A stretch of DNA of 64,000 nt. Source: Candidatus Flexifilum breve (GTDB lineage Bacteria; Chloroflexota; Anaerolineae; Aggregatilineales; Phototrophicaceae). Under the pieces are notes generated by a model. That model made no database searches. It was given only the letters and a program-made list of their open reading frames with translations, and was not told the DNA's origin. Location: the NCBI GenBank assembly GCA_016717205.1, contig JADKGC010000001.1, positions 1,302,001-1,366,000 of the forward strand. The letters run 5' to 3'. This document shows, piece by piece, positions 15,616 through 25,292 of the stretch; positions within the stretch are counted from its first letter, which is position 1; each line of letters begins with the position of its first letter. The translations under genes and the position numbers were made by a program.

Positions 15616-17148
15616 TTACGCGAACAAACCCGCCGCGCCGCGCACCGCCCAGTCGAAGATCGGGCTGACCAGCACCGTGCCGAGCAGAATGACCGCGATC
15701 ACCGTGATGGCGAGCACCCACACATACGGGCGCGACACCGGGATCGGCTTGTCTTCATCTTCGCTGCGATCCACGTACATGATCTTGACGACTACTAGAT
15801 AGTAGTACAGCGCGACGATGGCATTCAGCACGCCGATGATCGCCAGACCAACGAGGTTGGCTTCGACCGCCGCCTGAAACAGGAAGAACTTACCGACAAA
15901 ACCCGCAGCCGGGGGCACGCCGCCGAGCGAGAGCAGCGCGACCGTCATGGCCAGTGCCAGCATCGGGTTGCGGCGGCTCAGACCCGCCAAATCGCTGATT
16001 TTCTCGCTGCCCGTGGCTTCGCTGAACAGCACAATCACGGCGAAGGCCAGCAGGTTGGTGAACGTGTACATGAACATGTAAAAAGTGATCGCGGCGATGC
16101 TCGTGTCGGTGTGCGCTTGCAGCGCGGCCACGCCCATGAGCGTGTAGCCCGCCTGTGCAATCGACGAGTACGCCAGCAGGCGCTTGATGTTCTTCTGGCC
16201 GAGCGCGACGAGGTTGCCGAGCGTCATTGAAATGATCGCCAGCACCGACGCCAGATTCACCCAGAAGCTCTGGATTTCCTGCCCGTTGATGACGAGCGTC
16301 GACGGGAAGACCGCCAGCAGAAAGCGCACCAGCAGCGCGAAGGAGGCCGCTTTGCTCGCCACGCTCAGGAACGCGGTGACGGGGGTCGGCGCGCCTTCGT
16401 AGACGTCCGGCGTCCAGAAGTGGAACGGCGCGGCGCTGATCTTGAAGCCGAAGCCGACGATGATCAGCGTGAGCGCGGCCAGCACCGGCACCGCATTCAG
16501 GCTGAAGGCCTCACTGCCGAGATACGTCGCGATCCCCGTGAGGCTCGTCTGCCCGGTGAAGCCATAGAGCAGGCTCAGACCGTAGAGCAGCAGCCCCGAC
16601 GCGAACGAGCCGAACAGAAAGTACTTCATACCGCTTTCGGACGAGCGCCCGTCTTCGCGCTTGAAAGCCGCGAGGATGTACAGCGGAATGGTCGTGGTTT
16701 CCAGCGCGAGGAAGACCATGATCAGGTCTGCCGCGCCCGCCATCAGGGTCGCGCCCAACGTGGAGACGATCAGGATGAGGTAGAACTCGCCCTTGCGCCC
16801 GATGCCCTTCACGTCAATCGACATGAGCGCCGTCAGGCCGCCGGCGACCAGCACCATCACCTTGAAGATTTGCGCCAGCGAGTCGTGGCGCACCATGCCG
16901 CCCCAGTACAGCCCTTCCTGCACGCCGAAGGCGAACCCGCTGGAGGCATCCGGCGCGGTCGCGGTCGGGAACCAGAACAGCAGGTAGAGCAGGGCCGTCG
17001 CCAGCAGGCCGACACCGGTGACAATCGCCAGATTGCGGCGCTTGCTTTCCGGCAGCGACAGGTCGAGCGCCAGCACGACGATTGCCATGATGGTTAAGCC
17101 GATTTCCGGCGCAATGACCGGGAGGCTCTGCCAAACGTTGAAGTCCAT
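15616..17148 (-). CDS. nuoN: NADH-quinone oxidoreductase subunit N
   Basis: This antiporter-like membrane subunit of complex I has 510 residues and about 14 spans. The TM5 glutamate is present in LIMVFLALETTTIPLYILAAF and the TM7 lysine in VGFGFKISAAPFHFWTPDVYEGAPTP, the pair expected of an active proton channel. It is the last nuo gene, one base after the upstream nuoM stop (TAATATG). A 75-base inverted repeat follows almost at once. Confidence 0.96.
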   Translation of the reverse strand: MDFNVWQSLPVIAPEIGLTIMAIVVLALDLSLPESKRRNLAIVTGVGLLATALLYLLFWFPTATAPDASSGFAFGVQEGLYWGGMVRHDSLAQIFKVMVLVAGGLTALMSIDVKGIGRKGEFYLILIVSTLGATLMAGAADLIMVFLALETTTIPLYILAAFKREDGRSSESGMKYFLFGSFASGLLLYGLSLLYGFTGQTSLTGIATYLGSEAFSLNAVPVLAALTLIIVGFGFKISAAPFHFWTPDVYEGAPTPVTAFLSVASKAASFALLVRFLLAVFPSTLVINGQEIQSFWVNLASVLAIISMTLGNLVALGQKNIKRLLAYSSIAQAGYTLMGVAALQAHTDTSIAAITFYMFMYTFTNLLAFAVIVLFSEATGSEKISDLAGLSRRNPMLALAMTVALLSLGGVPPAAGFVGKFFLFQAAVEANLVGLAIIGVLNAIVALYYYLVVVKIMYVDRSEDEDKPIPVSRPYVWVLAITVIAVILLGTVLVSPIFDWAVRGAAGLFA

Positions 17149-17149
17149 A

Positions 17150-18949
17150 TTACGCCCCGCCCCCTAAGATCGCCAGAACCGGACGCAAGCCGACTTCCAG
17201 CATCGGTGCCATGATCGACGGCAGCATGCCCAACAAGATCAGCGGCGTGCCAAGGAACAGCAGCACGAAGCGTTCGCGCGGGGTGATGTCGTCCACATCC
17301 GGGTATTTCTCCCGGTCAAACTCGCCGAAGAACACCTGACTTGTCACACGCAGCACATACGCCGCCGTAATCACGATCCCGAGTGAGGCGATCACCACCA
17401 TCACCGAGTAGTAATTTGACAGCGAGAACGCGCCGATATTCAGCGTGATGTCTTCCGACGCGCGCCACATGCCCGCGAAGATCGGGAATTCGGCGATGAA
17501 ACCGCTTAAGCCGGGCATACCCATGCTCGTCAAACCGCCGATGATGAAGGCGATCCCGACCCACGGCATCACTTTGATGAACCCGCCGAGGCTGGGAATA
17601 TCACGGGTGTGCGCGCGGTCATAGACCATCCCGACGCAACCGAAGAAGAGCGCCGTCATCGCGCCGTGCGAGAACATCTGCAAGCCCGCGCCCGCCATGC
17701 CCGTCAGGTTCATCGTCGCGAAACCCATGCTGACGAGCCCCATATGGCTGACCGACGAGAAGCCGATGACATACTTGAAGTCGCGCTGGCGGAAGGCGAT
17801 GAACGCCCCGTACACCACGTTGATCAGCGTCAGGAACACAATCCACGGCAGATGCACCGCCGCACCTTCGGGCAGGATCTGCACGCCCATGCGCAGCGCC
17901 GCGTATGCGCCGAGTTTCATCAGCACGCCCGCGTGAATCATCGAGACGGCGGTCGGCGCGGCCACGTGACCATCCGGGCTCCAGTTGTGGAACGGGAACA
18001 CACCGGCCAGCACCGCGAAGCCCATGAAGATGAATGGGAACCAGACTTTCGCGAACGTCAGGGCGTCGCTGCCCGCGTAGCCCGCCACGTCAAACGCGCC
18101 GTTTTCCGCGGCCAGCATGACCGACGTCAGGTTGAAGTTGAAGGTCGGCGTATCGGCACGCAGAATGTTGGCCGCCTTGGCCGCTTCAAACACACCCGCG
18201 CCCGCATTCTGATAGAAGTCGGAAGCGACATACAGCATCGCGATCACGCCAACCAGCGCGATCACCGAGCCGATCAGGATGTAGAGTGTGAGCTTCATCG
18301 CCGCGTATTCGCGGAGCTGTACCCACCCCCACGTTGCGATCAGCAAGTACATCGGGAAGATGGCGAGTTCGTAGAAGAAGAACAACATGAAGATATCTTG
18401 CGCGAGGAACACGCCGTACACGCCCGCGACCAGCAGCATGAAGAAGGACATGAATTCGCGCGTGCGGTCTTCAATGCGCCACGACACGAGCACGCCCGCC
18501 ACCGCGACCATGCCCGTCAGCAAGACCATCGGGACGCTCAGGCCGTCCACGCCGACGTGATAGGCGATACCCAACTGCGGCAGCCACGGCACGTATTCTT
18601 CAAAGACCATGCCGTCCTTGTACATCTGCGTCGCAGTCAGCGACCCACTGCTCGTCGTCCCCGTCGCCTGCGCCAGTTCGGGCGTGTACGCTTCGAGGTT
18701 GAACGCCGCCAGTTCCGCGCCGCGTCCCGCCATCGTGAGCACATCCGCCTGCTTCTGCGCAAACTCGTCGACCCGCGCGTTGTAGTTCAGGTAGACGAAC
18801 AGCGACAGCAGGAACACCGTAGCCGCCGCGCCGATCGCCAACCCACGCACCAGGTCTTTCGACTCTTTGGGCAGGAACAACATCAGCACCCCGGCGATGA
18901 TGGGGATGAAGATGATGAGGCTTAAAACCGGAAAAGTATTTGCATCCAT
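17150..18949 (-). CDS. nuoM: NADH-quinone oxidoreductase subunit M, distal copy (lacks TM7 lysine)
   Basis: The 599-residue antiporter-like subunit is the second of two adjacent nuoM genes. The TM5 glutamate is conserved (FFYELAIFPMYLLIATWGW). At the TM7 position, where the other copy reads IKVPVWPFHTW, this protein reads LAGVFPFHNWSPDG, so the buried lysine is replaced; the TM8 lysine (GVLMKLGAYAALR) remains. Two extra loops are visible: about 70 residues between TM2 and TM3 (VDEFAQKQADVLTMAG...) and about 50 residues near FYQNAGAGVFEAAKAANIL. Six bases separate it from the preceding nuoM. Confidence 0.93.
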   Translation of the reverse strand: MDANTFPVLSLIIFIPIIAGVLMLFLPKESKDLVRGLAIGAAATVFLLSLFVYLNYNARVDEFAQKQADVLTMAGRGAELAAFNLEAYTPELAQATGTTSSGSLTATQMYKDGMVFEEYVPWLPQLGIAYHVGVDGLSVPMVLLTGMVAVAGVLVSWRIEDRTREFMSFFMLLVAGVYGVFLAQDIFMLFFFYELAIFPMYLLIATWGWVQLREYAAMKLTLYILIGSVIALVGVIAMLYVASDFYQNAGAGVFEAAKAANILRADTPTFNFNLTSVMLAAENGAFDVAGYAGSDALTFAKVWFPFIFMGFAVLAGVFPFHNWSPDGHVAAPTAVSMIHAGVLMKLGAYAALRMGVQILPEGAAVHLPWIVFLTLINVVYGAFIAFRQRDFKYVIGFSSVSHMGLVSMGFATMNLTGMAGAGLQMFSHGAMTALFFGCVGMVYDRAHTRDIPSLGGFIKVMPWVGIAFIIGGLTSMGMPGLSGFIAEFPIFAGMWRASEDITLNIGAFSLSNYYSVMVVIASLGIVITAAYVLRVTSQVFFGEFDREKYPDVDDITPRERFVLLFLGTPLILLGMLPSIMAPMLEVGLRPVLAILGGGA

Positions 18950-18955
18950 GCTAGT

Positions 18956-20548
18956 TCATCCCCCGAACATTTGGGTTACGGAAGCGTTGATCACCGACAA
19001 AATCCAGTTCGGCGCCAACCCGGTAATCAGCATGAGCACCATCAGCGGCGCGATGGCGATGAACTCGCGCATGTCGATTTCCAGCTTGTAGTCGCGCCAG
19101 TGCAGGTTGAACGGGCCGTGCAGCACTGCGCGAATGCCCTTGAGGATGTAACCGCCCGTGAACAGCAGCCCCAGCATGGCGATGACCGTCAGCGTCGTGA
19201 AGACTGTCCACGAGCCGCGCACCACAAGGAATTCGCTCACAAAGCCGTTCAGGCCGGGCAAACCGAGACTCGCCATGCTCGTGAAGATGAACACACCGCC
19301 GTAAATCGGCGCTTTCACCCACAAGCCGCCATACTGGGTCATGTCACGGGTATGCGTTTTGTGATAAATCGCGCCAGCGAGCAAGAACATGCCCGCGGAG
19401 CTTAACCCGTGGTTGAACATCTGCATTACTGCGCCGTTCGTGGCGATGATCGCGTCCTGCGACATGCCCGTGACGCCGTTCATAAACTGTTCGCCATAGG
19501 CCAGCGCGGTCACGGCCAGGCCGAGCGCGACGAAGCCCATGTGGTTGACCGAGCTGTACGCCACCAGGCGCTTAATGTCCGTTTGACCGAACGCGGCAAA
19601 CGCGCCGAGCACGATTCCCAGCACCGCGAGGATGGCGAAGAAGGTCGCGAAGTTGGTCACCAGACCGAGGATGTGAATTTCGCTGATCCACACATCCGGG
19701 AACAGCGGAATGACCAGACGCAGGAAGCCATACGCGCCGAGCTTGAGCATGACGCCCGCCAGCAGCATCGACCCCGCCGTCGGCGCTTCACTGTGCGCGT
19801 CGGGCAGCCACGTGTGGAACGGCCAGACCGGCACCTTGATGCAGAAAGCGATGAAGAAACCGAGGAACGCCAAGCCCTTGACCGTGTTCACCGGAATACC
19901 GAGGAACAGCCCTTCCGGACGCGTCAGACGCACCCACAGATCCGGCTGACCGATCAGCGTCGGGATGTCGAACGTGCCCGCCGTGATGCCGATCAACTGG
20001 ATGGCCAGCAGCATGCCGAGCGAACCGCCCAACGAGTAGATGAAGAACTTGGTCGAGGCGTACTTGCGATTGGGACCGCCCCACTGGTTGATGATGAAGT
20101 ACATCGGGACGAGCGTCAGTTCGTAGAACAGGAAGAAGACCATCAGGTCCTGCGCGACGAACACGCCGAACAACCCCGCCTCAAAAAAGAGGATCAGCGC
20201 CATGTGCATATTGACGCGATCCTCGATTTCCCAACTCACCAACACCGCCAGCGGCGTCAACAACCCGGTGAGCAGCACCATCGAGACGCTGATCCCGTCC
20301 ACGCCGACGTGCCACGACGCGCCGAGCAGACCGAACCATTCGGTCTGATACGCCATCTGCTGCCCCGCCGCCGTCGCGTTATAAGCGAAGAATACCGCCG
20401 CCGCCACGCCGCCAATCGCCGCCGACAGCGCCAGCGCGACGATGCGCGCAATGGCTTTCTGTTCGGAGGGGACGAACACCAGCAGCAGCGCCACCAGCGC
20501 GGGCGCGAACACTAAGAACGAAAGGACATCGAAGCCGAAAATATGCAT
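18956..20548 (-). CDS. nuoM: NADH-quinone oxidoreductase subunit M, proximal copy
   Basis: The 530-residue antiporter-like subunit has a full set of proton-path residues: TM5 glutamate in FLFYELTLVPMYFIINQWGG, TM7 lysine in FCIKVPVWPFHTWLPDAHSEAPT, TM8 lysine in AGVMLKLGAYGFLR. The ATG at 20548 (MHIFGFDVLSFL) is favoured because GGGGAG lies 12 bases upstream; an ATG four codons earlier (20560) directly abuts that site. A longer frame upstream overlaps nuoL and is not membrane-like. It follows nuoL by 17 bases. Confidence 0.95.
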   Translation of the reverse strand: MHIFGFDVLSFLVFAPALVALLLVFVPSEQKAIARIVALALSAAIGGVAAAVFFAYNATAAGQQMAYQTEWFGLLGASWHVGVDGISVSMVLLTGLLTPLAVLVSWEIEDRVNMHMALILFFEAGLFGVFVAQDLMVFFLFYELTLVPMYFIINQWGGPNRKYASTKFFIYSLGGSLGMLLAIQLIGITAGTFDIPTLIGQPDLWVRLTRPEGLFLGIPVNTVKGLAFLGFFIAFCIKVPVWPFHTWLPDAHSEAPTAGSMLLAGVMLKLGAYGFLRLVIPLFPDVWISEIHILGLVTNFATFFAILAVLGIVLGAFAAFGQTDIKRLVAYSSVNHMGFVALGLAVTALAYGEQFMNGVTGMSQDAIIATNGAVMQMFNHGLSSAGMFLLAGAIYHKTHTRDMTQYGGLWVKAPIYGGVFIFTSMASLGLPGLNGFVSEFLVVRGSWTVFTTLTVIAMLGLLFTGGYILKGIRAVLHGPFNLHWRDYKLEIDMREFIAIAPLMVLMLITGLAPNWILSVINASVTQMFGG

Positions 20549-20565
20549 GTTCGTTATCATCTCCC

Positions 20566-23127
20566 CTACGGAGCAGCCTGTAGGACGCCCGTTGAGAGCG
20601 CAAAGACCAAAGCGATCATTAGCGCCGCAATCGCCAGCAGCAGCATATAGGTCTGGATGCGCCCGGTTTGCAGTCGACGGAAGTAGACGCCGAACCGCCC
20701 CACCAGTTCCGGAATACCATCGCCCACACCGTCGATCAGCCACATGTTCATCACCTTGATGAAGTCGCCGATCCACGTGAAGACGCGCGCCACCAGATGC
20801 AGGAAGCCGTCGATCACACCGCGATCGATGAATTCGTAGGCCACGTTCTTGGAGAACCACTGCGCCGGCTTGACGAACGCCGCCACGTACAGTTCATCAA
20901 AGTAGTACTTGTTCTGCAGCACCGGGTAAATCGGGCCGAGCACGTTCACCAGCGGATCCACCTGCCCTGCGACCAGCGGCTTACGCCAGTACACCCACCA
21001 ACCGAGGAAGATACCGCCGAGCGCCACTGCGAACGACACCAGCACCGGGAACGGATTGAATGTCAGCGTGGAGGGTTCAGCGATCAGCGTCGCGCCGACC
21101 AGATGGTGGAAGTAGTTGTGTTCCGGCGAGAAGATCGCGCCGAACAACGGGAAGTCCGTCGGCACGCCGACGAACCCGGCGGTGATGGCGAAGAACGACA
21201 GGAGCACGAGCGGCAGCGTCATCGTAAAGCTGACGATTCCGCGACCGAGGTTGGCGTGCTGCGCTTCTTCCGTGCGCGCTTCACCCCAGAAGGTCATGCC
21301 GATCTGGCGCATGGTGTAGAACGCGGTCAGGAAGGCGGCGAGCGCCAGCAGGATGAAGACCAGCGCGTGCGGGCCGTAGCCGTGCGTCGTGCCGTACCAC
21401 GCGTCCGCCAGAATTTCATCCTTCGACCAGAAGCCCGCCGTCAGGAGCGGGAAGCCCGCCAGCGACAGACCGCCGATCAGGAAGGTGATGAAGGTGACGG
21501 GCATGGTCTTACGCAGACCGCCCATGTTACGCATATCCTGCGGGTCGAAGTGCGGGGCATCGTGGACGACCACCGCGCCGTGACCATGTTCGCCATGTTC
21601 ACCCGCGCCGTGCGCTTCGTGCGCGTGGTCTTCGCTGCCGTGTTCGACTGCGTGATCGACGTGTTCTTCGTCATCGTCGTCATGCCCGTGGGCATGCGCA
21701 TGATGCAGGTGATGGACGTGGTGTTCGCCATGTTCCATGCCGTGAATGACGGCGCCGGAGGCCATGAACAGCAGCGCCTTGAAGAACGCATGCGTGATCA
21801 GGTGGAAGGCCGCGGCGACGAAACCACCGATGCCGAGCGCTGCCACCATGAAGCCGAGCTGCGAAATTGTAGAGTACGCCAGCACCTTCTTCACGTCGTT
21901 CTGCGCGACCGCAATCGTCGCCGCGAAGATCGCCGTGACTGCGCCGACAATCGCCATGAGCAGCAGCGGCGGCGTGAACAGCCCGTGATGCGGATCACCG
22001 CCCGCCGCGAACAGCGGGTACATGCGGATGATCGCGTACACACCAGCGGAGACCATCGCGGCCGCATGGATCATCGCGCTAACGGGGGTCGGGCCTTCCA
22101 TCGCGTCGGGCAGCCACACATGCAGCGGGAACTGTGCCGATTTACCAATCGTACCGATGATCAGGAAGATGCCGATCAAGCCCGCGGCGCTGATGCCGGG
22201 GATGAGCAGCGCGGGCGTATTCGCGAGGCGTTCCGCCAGCGTTTCCGCGTGCGGAGTCTCGGCGTGTTCGCCTTCGGCGGCAGCTTCTTCGCCGTGACCA
22301 CCTTCAGTGGCAGCCGCTTCGCTGTGTTCGCCTTCCGCGGCGACCGAGGCGGCTTCGCTGCCCGCTTCCACCGTCACGACTTCCGCGCCGGGGGCGGGGT
22401 TGTACATGATTTCGCGGAACGAGAGCGTGCCCGTGCTGGCATACAGATACGCAATACCGAGCAGCATGATCACATCCGCGACACGGGTGGTCGTGAACGC
22501 CTTGATCGCCGCCTTGTACGCGCTTGGCTTTTCAAACCAGAAGCCGATCAGCATGTACGAGCACACGCCCATGATTTCCCAGCCCACGAACAGCAGCAGG
22601 AGGTTATCCGCCACCACCAACGTGAGCATCGCGCCTGCGAACAGGGCGATCAGGCTGAAGAAGCGCGACTGACGCGGGTCATGCGCCATGTAGCCAATCG
22701 AGTAGATGAAAATCATGAGCACCGCGAACGGCACCATGAACAGCATCGGGACGGTCAGCGGGTCGACGAGCACGCCCATGTTGAAGGTCGTGTTACCCGT
22801 GCTCATCCACGCGACCGCGCTGGCGAAAATGTCTTCGCCGAGGTGCGGCAAGCTGGTCGCCTGCGCGACCACCTGCCACGCGATGAGCCACGCCATCACG
22901 ACGCCGCTCATGCCGACGATGATGCTCACAATGCGGCTGCGCGTCGTCACGACCGGCACCGACATGCCATCGTAGTCCGGGTGATGTCCGCCGTATTCCT
23001 CACTGGTCGCGGGGATCCATTTGCTCCGGTTCGTCAGCAAGGTGATGATGACGAACGCCAGCAGCGGCCCCACCGGGATCAACCAGGGGAGAAAGTTGGG
23101 GTCATTGATAAGAGCGTTAAAATCCAT
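20566..23127 (-). CDS. nuoL: NADH-quinone oxidoreductase subunit L, enlarged
   Basis: The distal proton-pumping subunit has 853 residues against about 610-680 in most bacteria. Active-site residues are present: LLLLFVGWEIMGVCSYMLIG (TM5 Glu) and IGKSAQFPLHVWLPDAMEGPTP (TM7 Lys). The excess length has three sources: an Ala/Glu/His-rich loop at about 232-285 (GEHSEAAATEGGHGEEAAAEG), a His/Asp-rich loop at about 475-525 (HHLHHAHAHGHDDDDEEH), and a lateral helix with an apparent internal duplication (VIDGFLHLVARVFTWIG then LIDGVGDGIPELVGRFG) before RRLQTGRIQTY. The last feature fits a complex with an additional NuoM. Confidence 0.95.
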   Translation of the reverse strand: MDFNALINDPNFLPWLIPVGPLLAFVIITLLTNRSKWIPATSEEYGGHHPDYDGMSVPVVTTRSRIVSIIVGMSGVVMAWLIAWQVVAQATSLPHLGEDIFASAVAWMSTGNTTFNMGVLVDPLTVPMLFMVPFAVLMIFIYSIGYMAHDPRQSRFFSLIALFAGAMLTLVVADNLLLLFVGWEIMGVCSYMLIGFWFEKPSAYKAAIKAFTTTRVADVIMLLGIAYLYASTGTLSFREIMYNPAPGAEVVTVEAGSEAASVAAEGEHSEAAATEGGHGEEAAAEGEHAETPHAETLAERLANTPALLIPGISAAGLIGIFLIIGTIGKSAQFPLHVWLPDAMEGPTPVSAMIHAAAMVSAGVYAIIRMYPLFAAGGDPHHGLFTPPLLLMAIVGAVTAIFAATIAVAQNDVKKVLAYSTISQLGFMVAALGIGGFVAAAFHLITHAFFKALLFMASGAVIHGMEHGEHHVHHLHHAHAHGHDDDDEEHVDHAVEHGSEDHAHEAHGAGEHGEHGHGAVVVHDAPHFDPQDMRNMGGLRKTMPVTFITFLIGGLSLAGFPLLTAGFWSKDEILADAWYGTTHGYGPHALVFILLALAAFLTAFYTMRQIGMTFWGEARTEEAQHANLGRGIVSFTMTLPLVLLSFFAITAGFVGVPTDFPLFGAIFSPEHNYFHHLVGATLIAEPSTLTFNPFPVLVSFAVALGGIFLGWWVYWRKPLVAGQVDPLVNVLGPIYPVLQNKYYFDELYVAAFVKPAQWFSKNVAYEFIDRGVIDGFLHLVARVFTWIGDFIKVMNMWLIDGVGDGIPELVGRFGVYFRRLQTGRIQTYMLLLAIAALMIALVFALSTGVLQAAP

Positions 23128-23136
23128 AATCGAGTA

Positions 23137-23445
23137 TTAACCCTTCAAAAGGTTGACATCTTCGACCACGACCGAGCGGCGGCTGCGGTAGACCGAGATG
23201 ATGATGGCCAGCCCGACGGCAGCTTCAGCAGCCGCGACGACGAACACGAAGGCCGCGAACGCCTGACCGGACATATTCTCCGGCGCCATGTACCGCCAGA
23301 AGGCGATCAGATTGATGTTGACGGCGGAGAGCATGAGTTCCACGCTCATCAGGATCGCGACCGCGTTACGACGGGCTAGCACGCCGTACACGCCGATTGA
23401 AAACATGCCGGCGGCTACCAGCAGATACATCCATAACGGAATCAT
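23137..23445 (-). CDS. nuoK: NADH-quinone oxidoreductase subunit K
   Basis: This small three-helix subunit of 102 residues matches the family length. The two functional membrane glutamates are visible in AILMSVELMLSAVNINLIAF and in VVAAAEAAVGLAIIISVYR. It lies nine bases upstream of nuoL and 13 bases downstream of nuoJ. Confidence 0.96.
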   Translation of the reverse strand: MIPLWMYLLVAAGMFSIGVYGVLARRNAVAILMSVELMLSAVNINLIAFWRYMAPENMSGQAFAAFVFVVAAAEAAVGLAIIISVYRSRRSVVVEDVNLLKG

Positions 23446-23458
23446 GTCGATCTCGCTC

Positions 23459-23983
23459 CTATTCCGTATCGCGCGCCAGCACGATCGCGCCGATCATCGC
23501 ACCCGTCAGCAGCAGTGAAGCCACCTGGAAGGGCAGCACGTACTGGTTGCCGTCGACCAGCGCAACGCCGAGGTCTTCGGTGGTCGCCACCGAGTCGCTC
23601 ACGGGCTGGTTCGGGTTAATTCCGTTTTCGCCCCACACTGGCAAAATCACGCCGAGCGCGAGCAGGACAAACATCAGCCCGCCGACGATCGCGCTCATCC
23701 ACCACTGGCGGTTGTAGATTTCGCCCAGACGCGTCATTCCGCGCGTGAGCATCACCGCGAAGATGATGAGAATGGCGATCGCGCCGATATACACGAGCAC
23801 CTGCACCACCGCCATGAACGGCGCGCTGAGCAGGACGAAGAAGCCCGCGCCGCCGAACAGGCTCACGATCAGGTAGAGCGCGCCGTGAATGAGGTTGCGC
23901 GCCATGACGACGCCCAACGCCCCGCCCAGCGCGAGCAGCGCAAAGATGAAGAAGGCGATGGTCTGTGCGTTAAGTTCAAGCAT
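23459..23983 (-). CDS. nuoJ: NADH-quinone oxidoreductase subunit J
   Basis: The 174-residue protein has five predicted spans. Recognisable family segments are GVVMARNLIHGALYLIVSLFGGAGFFVLLSAPFMAVVQVLVYIGAIAILIIFAVML, the central part that includes the pi-bulge helix next to the quinone channel. GGAGAAACAC precedes the ATG. nuoI, which normally lies between nuoH and nuoJ, is missing; nuoH is the direct neighbour. Confidence 0.95.
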   Translation of the reverse strand: MLELNAQTIAFFIFALLALGGALGVVMARNLIHGALYLIVSLFGGAGFFVLLSAPFMAVVQVLVYIGAIAILIIFAVMLTRGMTRLGEIYNRQWWMSAIVGGLMFVLLALGVILPVWGENGINPNQPVSDSVATTEDLGVALVDGNQYVLPFQVASLLLTGAMIGAIVLARDTE

Positions 23984-24015
23984 GAGTGTGTTTCTCCAAT
24001 CCCATTCGCCGGTAG

Positions 24016-25263
24016 TTAATGCGCCGCGGACGTGTGCGGCACATCATGCGTTTCGGTCGCGACGACGCTGGCCGCGGCTGCTTCGAGCCGCGCTGAGCGG
24101 CCAAAGCGGCGGATCATTTCCAGCGCTACGGCAATCGTCGCCAGATTCCCCAGGAACAGCACAATCGCCTGCGGCAGATTGGCGAGGAAGTCCGTGTCGC
24201 CGGGCGCAGGCGCAATGCCAACGGCCTTGCACACCTGCAGCAGGAAAGCCACGATCACCACGTTGACGATGGCGACCGGCACGAGGAACTTCCAGTTGAA
24301 GCCCATCATCTGGTCAATACGCACGCGCGGAATGGTCGCGCGCAGGATCAGCGAGGGGATGTAGACGATGCCCGTCTTGATGAGCAGGTAGACGAAACCG
24401 AGCAGCGGAACTTCCGTCGCGCCGGGGCCAGACCAGCCGCCGAGGAAGATCACCGCGAACAGCAGGTTCGCCGTAAACGCGTGCATGAACTCGTTCGCCA
24501 TGAACAGACCGAATTTCATGCCGGAATATTCGATGTTGTACCCGGCCACGAGTTCCGATTCCGCTTCGATCAAGTCGAAGGGCGCGCGGCCCGTTTCCGC
24601 CAGGTTGGAGATGTAGAACAGCAGCGCCGACACGAACGCCGGGACGATGAACCACATACCTTGCTGCGCCACCACCAGCGACTGCATGGAGAGCGTCCCC
24701 GCGATCATCACCGGGACGAGCAGCGCCAGCACCATCGGCACTTCGTAGCTCACCAGCGCCGCGACCACGCGAAACGCGCCGAGCAGCGCGTACTTGTTGT
24801 TGCTCGACCACCCCGCCATCATGATCGCCAGCGTGCCGATTGAGCCAATCGCCGTGAAGTACAGCACGCCGATGCTCAGGTCTGCGCCGATATTCACTGA
24901 CGTGAAGGGCACCACCGCCCAGATCAGCGTGGTGGAGAGCGTCGCGATGATGGGCGCCAGATTGTAAATCGTCCGGTCAGCGCCGGCGGGGGTAATGTCT
25001 TCCTTGATGATCAGCTTGAGGGCATCGGCAATGTTCTGGAACAAGCCGAATGGCCCGACGCGGTTGGGACCGAGACGATCCTGCACGCGGGCAGCAACCT
25101 TGCGTTCCATCCAGATCAGCAGGATGACCAGCACCAGCGGGAAGAGCGCGATAAGGACGACGCCGATCAAAATTGAGATGAACTGCGCCAATCCCGGATC
25201 AACGCCGCTGCTGGTCAGGCACGGCGCCATCGTCTGAATGACGTTGATACACTGCTGTTCCAT
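24016..25263 (-). CDS. nuoH: NADH-quinone oxidoreductase subunit H with C-terminal tail
   Basis: This quinone-site membrane subunit has 415 residues, about 70 more than usual. Signature regions are IWMERKVAARVQDRLGPNRVGPFGLFQ and AETGRAPFDLIEAESELVAGYNIEYSGMKF, with the acidic loop expected at the quinone entrance. The extra length is split between a 25-residue N-terminal lead (MEQQCINVIQTMAPCL...) and a polar tail rich in Ala and His (RSARLEAAAASVVATETHDVPHTSAAH). GGAGTAATTC lies upstream of the ATG. It is the second gene of the operon. Confidence 0.96.
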   Translation of the reverse strand: MEQQCINVIQTMAPCLTSSGVDPGLAQFISILIGVVLIALFPLVLVILLIWMERKVAARVQDRLGPNRVGPFGLFQNIADALKLIIKEDITPAGADRTIYNLAPIIATLSTTLIWAVVPFTSVNIGADLSIGVLYFTAIGSIGTLAIMMAGWSSNNKYALLGAFRVVAALVSYEVPMVLALLVPVMIAGTLSMQSLVVAQQGMWFIVPAFVSALLFYISNLAETGRAPFDLIEAESELVAGYNIEYSGMKFGLFMANEFMHAFTANLLFAVIFLGGWSGPGATEVPLLGFVYLLIKTGIVYIPSLILRATIPRVRIDQMMGFNWKFLVPVAIVNVVIVAFLLQVCKAVGIAPAPGDTDFLANLPQAIVLFLGNLATIAVALEMIRRFGRSARLEAAAASVVATETHDVPHTSAAH

Positions 25264-25292
25264 GAATTACTCCGAATTTTGCTAGCCGTTAG

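Noticed and set aside
20668..23379. A 903-codon open frame on the plus strand
   Set aside because: It is antisense to nuoL and nuoK, rich in Arg/His/Gln with no membrane or domain pattern; a by-product of GC-rich codon usage.
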